Notes: a model not told the origin generated them from the letters alone. A stretch of DNA of 11,771 bases from JACPDH01 sp051305935 (GCA_051305935.1 JBPPMG010000469.1:1-11771); one strand, 5' to 3'. Shown: positions 1-7,581, numbered from the stretch's first letter. Made by a program: numbers and translations.

Positions 1-2
1 CC

Positions 3-998
3 GATCCCGCGGGGCGCGCGCGGCAGGAGGCCGACCGCCTCATCGCCCGCCGCAAGCGCGAGATCATGGAGCGCGAGTGCTTCGGGCTCATCGAGATCCT
101 CGAGCCCGCGCACGGGTTCGACGTCGTCGGCGGCATGGACGAGGTGAAGAAGGACCTCCTCGTGATCGCGCAGAACATCAAGGACGGACGCACCGCCCGC
201 GTGCCGATGGGCCTGCTCTTCACCGGACCGATGGGGACGGGCAAGACTTTCGTCGCCGAGGCGTTCGCGAAGGAATGCGGCCTAACCACGATCAAGCTGA
301 AGAACTTCAGGTCGAAGTGGGTCGGCGCGACGGAAGGGAACCTCGAGAAGATCCTCAACGTGATCAAGGCGATCGGCCAGGTCGTCGTGATCATCGACGA
401 AGGCGACCGCGCGTTCGGCAACACCGACGGCGACGGTGACGGCGGCACGTCGTCGCGCGTCATCGCACGGATCAAGGAGTTCATGTCGGACACCTCGAAC
501 CGCGGACGGATCCTCTTCATCGTCATGACGAACAGGCCCGACAAGCTCGACGTCGACCTCAAGCGCGCGGGACGCCTCGACCGCAAGATTCCGTTCCTCT
601 ACTCGCAACTCCCCGAGGAGGTCGAGAACGTCGCGAGGGCTCTCGTCCGGAAGAACCGGATCAAGACCGATATCGACTTCGCCGCGATCCGCGAGGATTT
701 CGGCGCGAAGCTCGTCGGCTACAGCAACGCCGACGTCGAGGCGGTGATCCTGCTCGCGAACGACGACGCGGCGCGCGAGTCGGGCGGCGACGCGGCCGTC
801 ACCGCCGATCACTTCAAGCGCGCGGCGATCGACTACTTTCCGAGCCGCGATGCGGAGATGCTCGAGTTCATGGAGATGCTCGCCGTCTTCGAATCGTCGA
901 GCCGGCGCCTTCTCCCCGCGAAGTACGCGTCGATGAGCCCGGAAGAGATCGACCAGAGGCTGAGGCTGCTGCGGACGATCGTCGGGAACCGAAGGTAG
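3..998 (+). CDS. AAA+ ATPase (FtsH/SpoVK/Vps4-like AAA module), 5' end outside window
   Basis: A classical AAA ATPase module that would use ATP hydrolysis to remodel or thread protein substrates; the substrate cannot be told. Residues are counted from the Met at 66. A lead-in FDVVGGMDEVKKDL (18-31) precedes Walker A GPMGTGKT (54-61). A pore-loop-like KWVG follows at 84-87, then Walker B VVVIIDE (106-112) and a sensor-1 Asn at 156 in MTNRPDKLD. The second region of homology, KRAGRLDRKI, carries two candidate arginine fingers (R170, R173). A helical lid contains GYSNADVEA. The frame stays open upstream of 66 to the window edge, encoding a charged helix-like stretch (QEADRLIARRKRE), and no convincing ribosome site precedes 66. 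The gene therefore probably begins upstream and has an N-terminal domain that cannot be seen. No protease motif follows the AAA module, so it is not FtsH. Family assignment is confident; the cellular role is unknown. Confidence 0.88.
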   Translation, partial: DPAGRARQEADRLIARRKREIMERECFGLIEILEPAHGFDVVGGMDEVKKDLLVIAQNIKDGRTARVPMGLLFTGPMGTGKTFVAEAFAKECGLTTIKLKNFRSKWVGATEGNLEKILNVIKAIGQVVVIIDEGDRAFGNTDGDGDGGTSSRVIARIKEFMSDTSNRGRILFIVMTNRPDKLDVDLKRAGRLDRKIPFLYSQLPEEVENVARALVRKNRIKTDIDFAAIREDFGAKLVGYSNADVEAVILLANDDAARESGGDAAVTADHFKRAAIDYFPSRDAEMLEFMEMLAVFESSSRRLLPAKYASMSPEEIDQRLRLLRTIVGNRR

Positions 999-1121
999 GA
1001 GAACGAGGGCGAACGACGCTTTGTGTGGCGCAGGCCGCGTCAGGATCACATTCATGAGTATCGCGCGTTACTGACACTTCGATCATCGGATTGAGTGTCC
1101 CGCGCGTTCCAATTACCGCCG

Positions 1122-1150
1122 TTGCCGGCCCGGGAACCGGCTGCTAGACT
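1122..1150 (+). promoter_or_regulatory. Candidate sigma70-type promoter for the peptidase operon
   Basis: A -35-like TTGCCG (1122-1127) is separated by 17 nt from a -10-like TAGACT (1145-1150). TG sits at 1142-1143, which makes an extended -10 element. Transcription would start near 1157, leaving a leader of about 18 nt that holds the ribosome site. Each hexamer matches consensus at four of six positions. A short dyad (GCCGG at 1124-1128, CCGGC at 1137-1141) overlaps the spacer and might be an operator, but could equally be chance in GC-rich DNA. Confidence 0.45.
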
Positions 1151-1164
1151 GCGCCCGATTTTCT

Positions 1165-1170
1165 GGAGAG
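1165..1170 (+). promoter_or_regulatory. Ribosome binding site GGAGAG for the peptidase gene
   Basis: GGAGAG ends 4 nt before the ATG at 1175. It supports that start, because the encoded N-terminus is then directly a signal peptide. Confidence 0.6.
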
Positions 1171-1174
1171 AGCG

Positions 1175-3871
1175 ATGTCAAGCAAGCCTTCACGCTGGTG
1201 GCCGCGCCGCGTTCGCCGCGCCGGACTCGTCGCGGTTGCGGTGCTCGCCACCACTTCGTCGTTTGCCATGGAGACCGGCCCGAGGCCCCTCTCAGATGCC
1301 GAGCGCGCAGCCGCGGAGATCGCGGCGCATTACCTCGCATCGGGGCCGAGCGCAATCTTCGGCAGGCTCAGTGCGCAGTCGCCTCTGCGCGCCCTCTCTC
1401 CAGACGAGGCGCTTCAGGAGATCGAGGTCCGCGCCGGCCCTAACGCCGGAGCGAAGTGGGAGATGCAGACTGTCGTCCCGTCGCTGCGCGATCGCACCGC
1501 GGTTTTCGAGATCGAGTATCCCTCGGGCCTCGACGAGACGCTCGTCCTGAATCTCGTGAAGGAAGGGAGCGACTGGAAGGTCGAGTCACTTCGTTCGCTC
1601 GCCGAACCGGCGCCGTATGCTCCCGTCACGTTCCCCGCTCAAGCGATCGATTCGGGGAAGAAATCAAAAGTCGACCTGCTGCCCTACGTCATCGCTCTCG
1701 GCGCGGCGCTGATCGCGGCGGCAGCGGCGATGATCATCCGATCGAACCCTGTCGGCGCGCGGTTCGTCGCGGGAGGTGCTCTCGTCCTTGGGATCGGTGG
1801 TGTCGCGCTCGCCTGGGTGGCGCTCGTGAGGACGGCCGAGGCGAAGAGCGAGGTGGTCGTCGAGGCTGCGACACCCGGGTTTCCGCGGCTTGGCTCGCTC
1901 CTGCCGATGCGACGCGCGATGGCGGCGGGCGAGGTGCTGGCGGCGGGCGAGGTGCTAACGGCGGAGCAGCGGGGCTCCGGAGACGCACGCGATGCGGCGC
2001 GGCTCTGGCGCGCCCAGGTCGACCTCCAGCAAATGAGACTCGAGGAGGTGGAGAAGAGCCTCAAGGCATTCTCCATGCCGTCAAATCTCCCGCTCGTGGA
2101 GTTGCTGAGAGGGAGAGTTGCCTTCGCGCGCTTCGACGACATCGCCGCCTGCCGCGCATACGAGCGCGCGATCAACCTCGGGCCGGGCCGGGACGCACTC
2201 TGGTACGAGGCGGCCGAGGCGCTGGCGACGCTCGGCTTCGAGGACCGCTCGCTGACGTATCTCGAGCGGCTTCCCGTGATCGGCTCGCGGAACGCGGTCG
2301 CGTACTACAGGCTCGCCGCGGAGGCCTCCGCGAGCAACGACGATGCGGAAGCGACGGTCGCCCTGACGAGAGGCTGGAGGCTTCGGCCCGTCTCGCGCGA
2401 GACGCTCGTCGGGTCGCCCGCGCTCTGGAGCGTGATTCGCAGCTCGGAGAATCTCGCCGGAACGATCTCGATGTCGTCGGCCGAGGAGCCTTCATTCCGC
2501 TCGGAGACGAAGCTGCTGACTCCGATCCTGCTTCCCGACGGGGTGATCGCGAGCGTTACGGGCGAGTACCTGGGAATCGAAATCGGTGAGCGGTTTCTCG
2601 GAGTTCCGGGCGGTGCTGCGCTCGTCGGACCGGAGACGCCACTCGTCGACGCTTTGACCTGGAGCCGTCGTGAAGAGGATGCGGCGATCGAAGATCTCCC
2701 GCGCATCAGCGGAATCGTCCGCTCCTCCGTGGCGCTCTCGCAACCCTCCATCAAGACGCGGCTGACGAAGACCACAGAGGCGCTGGCAGCACGGGGACGC
2801 TGGGCAGACGTTTCCCAACTCACCGAAACCCTGAGCCCGAGCGCGGAGAACGTCCCGCTCGACGTGCTGCTGCTAAAGGGAGTGGCACTCAGCCGGACCC
2901 AGCGAGCCGACGAAGCGCGGCGGCACTTCAAGGAAGTCGTTGCGGGCGCAGGAATGAAGCGTCGCAGCAATCCGCTCACTTTCTACCAGCTGGGTGAGTT
3001 GATGGCCGCGGTCGAGCTGTACACTCCGGCGATTACGCTGTTGGAGCAGGCCGACGCGAAACTCGATTTCATCAGCCTCGACGATCGGATCCGGCAGATC
3101 GCGATGAAGGAGCGGCTGGCGAAGGCCTACCGCGTGCACGCTTCGAAGAACTTCGAGATTCGCTATCCCTCCGATGTGTCCCCCGAGGGCGCCGCACGCG
3201 TTGCCGAGATTCTCGAGGCCGAGTTGATCCGGATTCGGAAGGTCATTCCCGTCGAGTCGTTCAAGGCGGTCACGGTCAACATCCTCTGGTGGGCCGAGTT
3301 CCGCTCGACTTTCACGGGTAGCGACCATGTGCTCGGGTTCTACGACGGCAAGATCACGCTTCCGCTTGCGGGGGTTGCGAGGCTGAGGCCCGAAGTCGTC
3401 GCACTCATGAGCCACGAGCTCGCGCACGCGGTGCTCGCGCAGGCGACGAACGACAACGCCCCGGCGTGGCTGCAGGAAGGGCTGGCGCAGCGGATCGAAA
3501 TGGTTCCGTACCATCGGAACGCGTTCAACATGTACGAGGACGACAAGCTGATCGCGGTCTCGCTTCTCGATGCAGTGCTCAATGGCTCGGTCGATCCAAA
3601 CCTGATCGGTGAGGCATACATCGAGTCGCAGACGCTGGTGCGGTACATCGAGGCAGCCTACGGCAAGGGAGGCATTCAGAAGCTCGTGAACGCATACCGT
3701 GCCGGCGCCGACGACGACGCGGCGATCGGACAGCTCTCGGGGAAGTCGGTCGTCGAGTTCGAGCGCGCATTCCGTGTGTGGGGGCGCGCCGCAACGACCG
3801 TCTTCGAGAATCCGCAGCTCGTCGATTACACAGCGAACAGCAGCGAGAAGATCCAGTTCAGCAGGAAGTAG
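1175..3871 (+). CDS. Membrane-anchored TPR-like protein with C-terminal peptidase MA-like (gluzincin) domain
   Basis: An 898-residue exported protein, probably a zinc metalloprotease. The N-terminus has an RRVRR basic region, a hydrophobic core and a likely cleavage after SFA near residue 31. A compact alpha/beta region of unknown family spans about 40-155. Two membrane helices follow (about 170-188 and 197-218), joined by a short Arg-containing loop (RSNPVGAR). The positive-inside rule then places the rest in the periplasm. Helical TPR-like repeats occur at about 270-410 and 565-635, with a beta-rich stretch between them. The C-terminal domain (from about 654) contains HELAH (747-751) followed by WLQEGLAQ, whose E768 is the expected third zinc ligand, as in peptidase MA-like gluzincins. 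Signal peptide, ribosome site and promoter agree on this start. The downstream gene begins 13 nt after the stop, suggesting an operon. The substrate is unknown, and a chaperone-like rather than proteolytic role cannot be excluded. An exact 18-bp tandem duplication lies at 1921-1956. Confidence 0.85.
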   Translation: MSSKPSRWWPRRVRRAGLVAVAVLATTSSFAMETGPRPLSDAERAAAEIAAHYLASGPSAIFGRLSAQSPLRALSPDEALQEIEVRAGPNAGAKWEMQTVVPSLRDRTAVFEIEYPSGLDETLVLNLVKEGSDWKVESLRSLAEPAPYAPVTFPAQAIDSGKKSKVDLLPYVIALGAALIAAAAAMIIRSNPVGARFVAGGALVLGIGGVALAWVALVRTAEAKSEVVVEAATPGFPRLGSLLPMRRAMAAGEVLAAGEVLTAEQRGSGDARDAARLWRAQVDLQQMRLEEVEKSLKAFSMPSNLPLVELLRGRVAFARFDDIAACRAYERAINLGPGRDALWYEAAEALATLGFEDRSLTYLERLPVIGSRNAVAYYRLAAEASASNDDAEATVALTRGWRLRPVSRETLVGSPALWSVIRSSENLAGTISMSSAEEPSFRSETKLLTPILLPDGVIASVTGEYLGIEIGERFLGVPGGAALVGPETPLVDALTWSRREEDAAIEDLPRISGIVRSSVALSQPSIKTRLTKTTEALAARGRWADVSQLTETLSPSAENVPLDVLLLKGVALSRTQRADEARRHFKEVVAGAGMKRRSNPLTFYQLGELMAAVELYTPAITLLEQADAKLDFISLDDRIRQIAMKERLAKAYRVHASKNFEIRYPSDVSPEGAARVAEILEAELIRIRKVIPVESFKAVTVNILWWAEFRSTFTGSDHVLGFYDGKITLPLAGVARLRPEVVALMSHELAHAVLAQATNDNAPAWLQEGLAQRIEMVPYHRNAFNMYEDDKLIAVSLLDAVLNGSVDPNLIGEAYIESQTLVRYIEAAYGKGGIQKLVNAYRAGADDDAAIGQLSGKSVVEFERAFRVWGRAATTVFENPQLVDYTANSSEKIQFSRK
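1921..1956 (+). repeat. Perfect 18-bp tandem duplication inside the peptidase gene
   Basis: The 18-bp units 1921-1938 and 1939-1956 are identical at every base and in frame. They encode two successive AAGEVL-like hexapeptides just after the second membrane helix. A degenerate third start (AACGGCGGAG) follows. The duplication keeps the frame and lengthens the juxtamembrane linker by six residues. Perfect identity suggests a recent slippage event or a length-variable site. Confidence 0.8.
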
Positions 3872-3874
3872 GAG
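3870..3874 (+). promoter_or_regulatory. Ribosome binding site AGGAG overlapping the peptidase stop codon
   Basis: AGGAG overlaps the TAG stop (3869-3871) and lies 10 nt before the ATG at 3885. It decides the start of the next gene: the same frame is open further upstream to 3699, but that part runs antiphase through the peptidase C-terminus. The arrangement implies translational coupling. Confidence 0.55.
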
Positions 3875-3884
3875 CGCGAACGGC

Positions 3885-4334
3885 ATGAAAACACTGATTG
3901 CAGAGGTCGGAGTCGACACGCTGGTCACCATGGCGCTCATGGGGGTCGCCTGTGCGGCGTGGTTCGTGACTGTTGCCGTGAGCATCATGTCCCGCAAACC
4001 ACAGCCGAAGGCCGGTCATCGGTTCGCGGACACGATCGCCCTGCTGGTGTCGATCGGGTTCGCGCTATCGGTCGTGTTCGCGATGCGCGCGGTCACGACG
4101 CCGAAGAAGCCATCGCCCGCCGAAGTTGCCGCTAGCCAGACAGGGAAGAGCAACGGGACGTGCGCGAATCTCAGTCTCGGGATGAAAGCGAGCGAGGTGA
4201 GGCGCCTGATGGGAGAGCCCGACGAGCTCCGCTCCGAAGAGGACGTGCGCGGCCCGGAAGCAGAGGCATGGGTCTACAAAGGGTCACGCTGCTCGGTGCA
4301 TGTGCTCGCGGGGAGAGTCGACTTCATCGACTGA
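3885..4334 (+). CDS. Small two-helix membrane protein with BamE/SmpA-like C-terminal domain
   Basis: A 149-residue protein. Two hydrophobic helices (about 11-34 and 50-69) flank a basic loop (SRKPQPKAGHR), so both termini should face the periplasm. After a Pro/Ser/Lys linker, the segment from about 93 contains LSLGMKASEVRRLMGEPDEL and then WVYKGSRCSVHVLAGRVDFI. This resembles the SmpA/OmlA (BamE-like) pattern of G-M-x-x-x-E-V, a G-x-P turn and an aromatic strand. BamE itself is a lipoprotein; here membrane helices replace the lipid anchor. C93 and C136 could form a disulphide (inference). The gene starts 13 nt after the peptidase gene and was probably transcribed with it, so the pair may act together at the envelope. 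The fold assignment rests on a short motif and is moderate; existence of the gene is well supported. Confidence 0.7.
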   Translation: MKTLIAEVGVDTLVTMALMGVACAAWFVTVAVSIMSRKPQPKAGHRFADTIALLVSIGFALSVVFAMRAVTTPKKPSPAEVAASQTGKSNGTCANLSLGMKASEVRRLMGEPDELRSEEDVRGPEAEAWVYKGSRCSVHVLAGRVDFID

Positions 4335-4346
4335 AGCGCGCTGGCG

Positions 4347-6029
4347 TTACTGCTTGAGGCCAAGCTCGCGAAGGCGCGCCGTGATGGCGTCGATCTCTTG
4401 CAGCGTCGACTCCATTTGCGCGAGGTCGCCGCGGGCGCGCAGCCACGTTGCCTCGTGTTCGAGGAGCCCGCGCTGGTCGAGAAGGGCCCCGGCGCTGCGA
4501 CCGGCGACTCCTGTGAGGCCGTGACGCTCGAGCTCTCGCGGAGCGCTGTCGCGCGTCGGTGAGACGAGGAGAGTCGATCCGAGAAGCGCGACCGCGGCGA
4601 GAGCGATCAGCATTCTCTCCGCTGATGCCGGGCCGCGCCGGGCAAAGGTCACGATCGCAAGCGTCAGCGCCGCGACGATGAGCATCGCGACGAGCGATTG
4701 GCCGAGGAGCGCGCCACGAGTAACCGCCGAGTGGAGCTGCGAGTGCGAGAGCGCCTCGGGCACCGCGCCTAACGCCACCAGCAGATCGCCGGCGGAGACG
4801 TAGCTGCTCAGCGAGAGCGCGCCGCTGGTCGCGGCGAGCATGAGCGCGATCGACCAGATCGCCGCCGCGATCGAGGCGATGAAGAAGGCTACGCGGTAGC
4901 GCGAACGGAACGTCGCGGCGACGCCGACCGCGAACGGCACGGCGAGATCGACGAAGCGTCGCGCCCCAAACGACATGCCGCCCCACCAGTAGCGGTCGAG
5001 CGCGACGTTCGCGAGGAGCTCGCCGGCGAACATCAGCCCCATCACGATCGCGAGGTCGCGCCGCGCGGAGCCGTCGCGGTAGAGGAGCAGCCATCCGGCG
5101 AGCGACACGAGCACGATCGGCGACCAGGAGAAGAGGCCGTGCCAGGAGGAGAAGAGCACCGGGACGAGCTGGAACGTGCGAAACGGCATCCAGGTGACGC
5201 CTTCGAGATTCGCGCCGCTCGCGAGCGGCCCGAGCGGCGTTCCGTAGACGGCGTGCCATGCGACTGCCTGCACGGCCACTGGAATCGCCGCGCCAGAGGT
5301 GAAGCTCACCCAGAAGCGTGCGGATCGTCGAGACCTGACCCCGGCAAAGAGCACCGCCGGGAGAAGCAGCGCGTGCTGGAGACGGGTTACCGTGGCGAGT
5401 CCGAAGAGGAGGCCGAGAAGAAGTGGGTGCTCGTCGGCTGGCCGCGAGACGAGCCGCCAGCAAAGCCACGCGATCACCCCGACAAGCATCATCCCCGCGG
5501 CATGCGTTCCGATGGGTGTGCGGAAGACGTACCAGAACATTGGCGTGCCGAGGCTCGTTAGGGCGAGTGTAAGCGTGAGGTCGCGTTCGCGCGTTTCCGG
5601 ATCGACCTCCCGGATCATCGCGATTGCGGCGAACGACGCGAGCGCGCCGAAGAGCACCGAGGTCCAGCCGAGCGTCGCCAGGTCGAGGCCGAAAAAGCCG
5701 TCGTCGGGGAAGAGCGGCCCGGGGAGCGCGAGCGAGACGAGATGAGAGACACCCCAGAACGGAGCCGTGAGAATCGACGTCCCGACCCACCAGTGGTTCG
5801 CGAGCGCGCCGACGGGCGTCACTTCCTTGAACCAGGCGAATCCGTCGCCGATCATCGCGAAGCCGGCCCACTCGTTGAAGAAGAGGAGGTCGTGATCGAT
5901 CGCGGCGGATCGCAGCCACGCCATCACGCCGATCGAGTCGGGGCGGATGTACGACGGCGAGAGGAAGAGAAGGCCCGCGATCGCGTGGATTGCGAATACG
6001 ACGAACGCGTCGCGCTTCGAGAAAGACAC
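4347..6029 (-). CDS. Polytopic membrane protein, GT-C / glycosyltransferase-39-like (putative)
   Basis: About 560 residues with roughly 13 hydrophobic helices. The first helix (about 8-25) is followed by an acidic, aromatic loop (YIRPDSIG, then DHDLLFFNEW) of the kind that carries catalytic Asp/Glu residues in GT-C enzymes. Later loops contain SSWHGLFSWSP and RYWWGGMSFGARRF, which I associate with bacterial membrane proteins annotated as GT39-like. If correct, it transfers a sugar from a polyprenyl-phosphate carrier to an envelope acceptor. The last 60 residues are soluble and heptad-like (LLDQRGLLEHEATWLRARGD onward), suggesting a C-terminal coiled coil. I chose the GTG at 6029. The longer reading to 6116 would begin inside palindromic repeat copy 1 and add a repeat-derived peptide, whereas GTG gives a short basic N-terminus directly before helix 1. 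It is convergent with the BamE-like gene, 12 nt apart. The enzymatic role is uncertain. Confidence 0.72.
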   Translation of the reverse strand: MSFSKRDAFVVFAIHAIAGLLFLSPSYIRPDSIGVMAWLRSAAIDHDLLFFNEWAGFAMIGDGFAWFKEVTPVGALANHWWVGTSILTAPFWGVSHLVSLALPGPLFPDDGFFGLDLATLGWTSVLFGALASFAAIAMIREVDPETRERDLTLTLALTSLGTPMFWYVFRTPIGTHAAGMMLVGVIAWLCWRLVSRPADEHPLLLGLLFGLATVTRLQHALLLPAVLFAGVRSRRSARFWVSFTSGAAIPVAVQAVAWHAVYGTPLGPLASGANLEGVTWMPFRTFQLVPVLFSSWHGLFSWSPIVLVSLAGWLLLYRDGSARRDLAIVMGLMFAGELLANVALDRYWWGGMSFGARRFVDLAVPFAVGVAATFRSRYRVAFFIASIAAAIWSIALMLAATSGALSLSSYVSAGDLLVALGAVPEALSHSQLHSAVTRGALLGQSLVAMLIVAALTLAIVTFARRGPASAERMLIALAAVALLGSTLLVSPTRDSAPRELERHGLTGVAGRSAGALLDQRGLLEHEATWLRARGDLAQMESTLQEIDAITARLRELGLKQ

Positions 6030-6034
6030 GAGCG

Positions 6035-6040
6035 AGTTTA
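6035..6040 (-). promoter_or_regulatory. Candidate -10 element (TAAACT) giving a leaderless GTG start
   Basis: On the - strand TAAACT lies only 5 nt before the GTG at 6029, so transcription would begin at or next to the start codon. It resembles the TAGACT -10 element of the peptidase promoter. No Shine-Dalgarno sequence precedes the GTG. Any -35 element would fall within or beside hairpin A of repeat copy 1, and none is convincing there. Confidence 0.4.
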
Positions 6041-6052
6041 GCCGATTCGGCC

Positions 6053-6133
6053 TGTAGCGAAGGCCTCTGGCCTTCGCTGGGCTGCGCGGCTCGTGAGTTT
6101 CGCGCGAAGAGGGCAAGGCGGGACGCCTTGCGT
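6053..6133 (+). repeat. Composite palindromic repeat, copy 1 (A-B orientation, slightly degenerate)
   Basis: Boundary TGTAG (6053-6057). Hairpin A has arms GCGAAGGCC 6057-6065 and GGCCTTCGC 6069-6077 with loop TCT. A 34-nt spacer follows, rich in gctgcgcgg and cgcgcgaag words. Hairpin B has arms GCAAGGCG 6113-6120 and CGCCTTGC 6124-6131 with loop GGA. The outer base pair of B is lost and CTACA is replaced by CGTTT. It lies directly upstream of the GT-C-like gene and abuts copy 2. Confidence 0.9.
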
Positions 6134-6134
6134 T

Positions 6135-6218
6135 TGTAGCGAAGGCCTCCGGCCTTCGCCGAGTTACGCAGATCGAGGGTTTTGCGCAAAGCGGGCAAGG
6201 CGGGACGCCTTGCCTACA
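6135..6218 (+). repeat. Composite palindromic repeat, copy 2 (A-B orientation, supplies aminotransferase stop)
   Basis: Boundary TGTAG (6135-6139). Hairpin A has arms 6139-6147 and 6151-6159 with loop TCC, a perfect 9-bp stem. The spacer is 34 nt. Hairpin B has arms GGCAAGGCG 6194-6202 and CGCCTTGCC 6206-6214 with loop GGA. It ends in CTACA (6214-6218). Read on the - strand, the TAG at 6216-6214 is the stop codon of the aminotransferase gene. Confidence 0.92.
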
Positions 6219-7419
6219 TGTCGCTCCACGCCGCGATTCCTTCGCGCAGGATCTCGACCGCCTTGCGAAGATCGTCTTCGACCAGGACGTAGGCGATGCG
6301 CGCTTCGTTCTTGCCGAGCCCCGGAGTCAGGTAGAACCCGGGAGCGGGGGCGAGCATCACCGTCTCGCCGTCGACTTCGAAGCTCGAAACGAGCCAGCGC
6401 GAGAAGGCGAGCGAGTCGCGGACCGGGAGTCGCGCGATGAAGTAGAAGGCGCCCTGCGGGACCTGCAACTCCACTCCGGGAATCGACGTCAGGCGCTCGA
6501 ACAGGAGGTTGCGCCGCGACTCGTACTGCGCGACGACACCCTGCATGTAGCCATCGGGCAACTCCGCGATCCCCTCGAGCATCCGCTGTTCGATCGTCGG
6601 CGCCGAGAGGCGGCCTTCGGCCATCCTTCCCGTCGCGGCGATCACTTCCGCGTTTCTCGTCGCGATGGAGCCGAGCCGCATTCCGCAGGCGCTGTAACGC
6701 TTCGAGATGCTGTCGGCGACGATGATCGTTTCGTCGAAGCCTTCGAGGCTCAGAGCGCTCCAAGGCGTTCGGCCATCGTAGACGAACTCGCGATAGACCT
6801 CGTCGACGATCAGGAAGAGCCCGCGCTGGCGGCAGACTTCCGCGATCGCTCGGATCTCCTCGGGGGTCGACACGGTCCCTGTCGGGTTGTTCGGATTGCA
6901 AATCATCAGGAAGCGCGTGCGATCGGTGATCGCGCGTTCCCAGGCGTCGGGAGGCGGGAGCCTGAAGCCGTTCTCGACGTGGGTGCGGAGCGGTCGCAGC
7001 GTGATCCCGCCGAGCGCGGCGAAGTTGCGGACGTTCGCGTACATCGGCTCCACCATGAGCGCCTCGTCGCCGTCGTCGCCGCAGGCGAGCATCGCGAAGA
7101 GGAGAGCCTCGGAGCCTCCGGTCGTGATCATCAACTGGTCGCGCTCGAGCGCGACACCCAGTTTCGCGTAGTAATCGAGCATGACGGACCGGGCGGCTTC
7201 GGTGCCGCGCGCCGGGGTGTAAGCGATGATCCGGTCCGCGGTCGCCCTGCGCCGGATCCAATCGGGAGTCTCGATGTCGGGCTGGCCGATGTTCAGGTGA
7301 TGGATGTGCACCCCGCGGGCCTTCGCCACTGCCGCGTCGCGCTCGAGCAGGCGGATGGCGGATTGGGGGACATTCAAGGCGCGTCGCGAAATCGCGGGCT
7401 TGGCGGTTGCGGTCGTCAT
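6214..7419 (-). CDS. PLP-dependent aminotransferase, class I/II (aspartate aminotransferase-like fold)
   Basis: A 401-residue cytoplasmic enzyme of fold-type I that exchanges an amino group between an amino acid and a 2-oxo acid. The expected landmarks are in order: NIGQPD (43-48), phosphate-binding GGSEA (101-105), NPNNPTG (175-181) with N178, VDEVYREF (205-212) with D206 for the PLP ring nitrogen and Y209, and DSISKRYSACGMRLG with K240 as the Schiff-base lysine. The substrate-carboxylate Arg is probably R374 in NEARIAY. Length is normal for the family. The ATG at 7419 has AGGAA 6 nt upstream on the - strand. The sequence does not settle the amino donor: aspartate, alanine or aromatic amino acids are all possible, so no symbol is given. 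The last codon and stop (ATG TAG) fall in the boundary of repeat copy 2. Confidence 0.9.
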   Translation of the reverse strand: MTTATAKPAISRRALNVPQSAIRLLERDAAVAKARGVHIHHLNIGQPDIETPDWIRRRATADRIIAYTPARGTEAARSVMLDYYAKLGVALERDQLMITTGGSEALLFAMLACGDDGDEALMVEPMYANVRNFAALGGITLRPLRTHVENGFRLPPPDAWERAITDRTRFLMICNPNNPTGTVSTPEEIRAIAEVCRQRGLFLIVDEVYREFVYDGRTPWSALSLEGFDETIIVADSISKRYSACGMRLGSIATRNAEVIAATGRMAEGRLSAPTIEQRMLEGIAELPDGYMQGVVAQYESRRNLLFERLTSIPGVELQVPQGAFYFIARLPVRDSLAFSRWLVSSFEVDGETVMLAPAPGFYLTPGLGKNEARIAYVLVEDDLRKAVEILREGIAAWSDM

Positions 7420-7425
7420 TCGATC

Positions 7426-7430
7426 TTCCT
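7426..7430 (-). promoter_or_regulatory. Ribosome binding site AGGAA for the aminotransferase gene
   Basis: On the - strand AGGAA lies 6 nt before the ATG at 7419 and supports that start over the longer upstream reading, which would extend toward the repeat-bearing spacer. Confidence 0.6.
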
Positions 7431-7500
7431 GGGGCGGAGATTCTCGTGTTCCGGCTGGCTAACACCGCGGTTGGGAGGAACGTTCCCCATGGTGGCGCCT

Positions 7501-7581
7501 TGTAGCGAAGGCCTCCGGCCTTCGCGGGATTGCGTGGCAGGCGGTTCGTGCGAAGCGGGCAAGGCGGGACGCCTTGCCTAC
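7501..7581 (+). repeat. Composite palindromic repeat, copy 3 (A-B orientation)
   Basis: Boundary TGTAG (7501-7505). Hairpin A has arms 7505-7513 and 7517-7525 with loop TCC. The spacer is 32 nt. Hairpin B has arms 7558-7566 and 7570-7578 with loop GGA. Both stems are perfect 9-bp helices. Its CTAC end fuses directly with copy 4 to form the palindrome CTACGTAG (7578-7585). It lies in the spacer upstream of the aminotransferase gene. Confidence 0.92.

Noticed and set aside
1024..1035. 12-nt match TGTGGCGCAGGC shared with 11634-11645, considered as a remnant of the right-edge hairpin
   Set aside because: A few 12-nt matches are expected by chance in a GC-rich window of this size, and the second hairpin arm is missing here.
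1095..1550. Overlapping + strand frame starting at 1095 before the peptidase gene
   Set aside because: Ser/Arg/Pro-rich shadow in another frame. The peptidase start at 1175 has the promoter, ribosome site and signal peptide.
2873..3997. Long antisense frame through the peptidase gene (374 codons)
   Set aside because: It is Arg/Leu/Asp-rich, shows no domain, and lies opposite a gene with clear signal peptide and HExxH motif. It is a product of GC-rich codon use.
4335..4346. Bidirectional terminator between the convergent BamE-like and GT-C-like genes
   Set aside because: Only 12 nt separate the stops, with no stem-loop or T-run visible.
6030..6198. N-terminal extensions of the GT-C-like gene up to 6116 or 6198
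   Set aside because: The added peptides translate the palindromic repeats and resemble those from other copies (KARGLRY-like). The reading to 6198 is also a different frame from the membrane protein.
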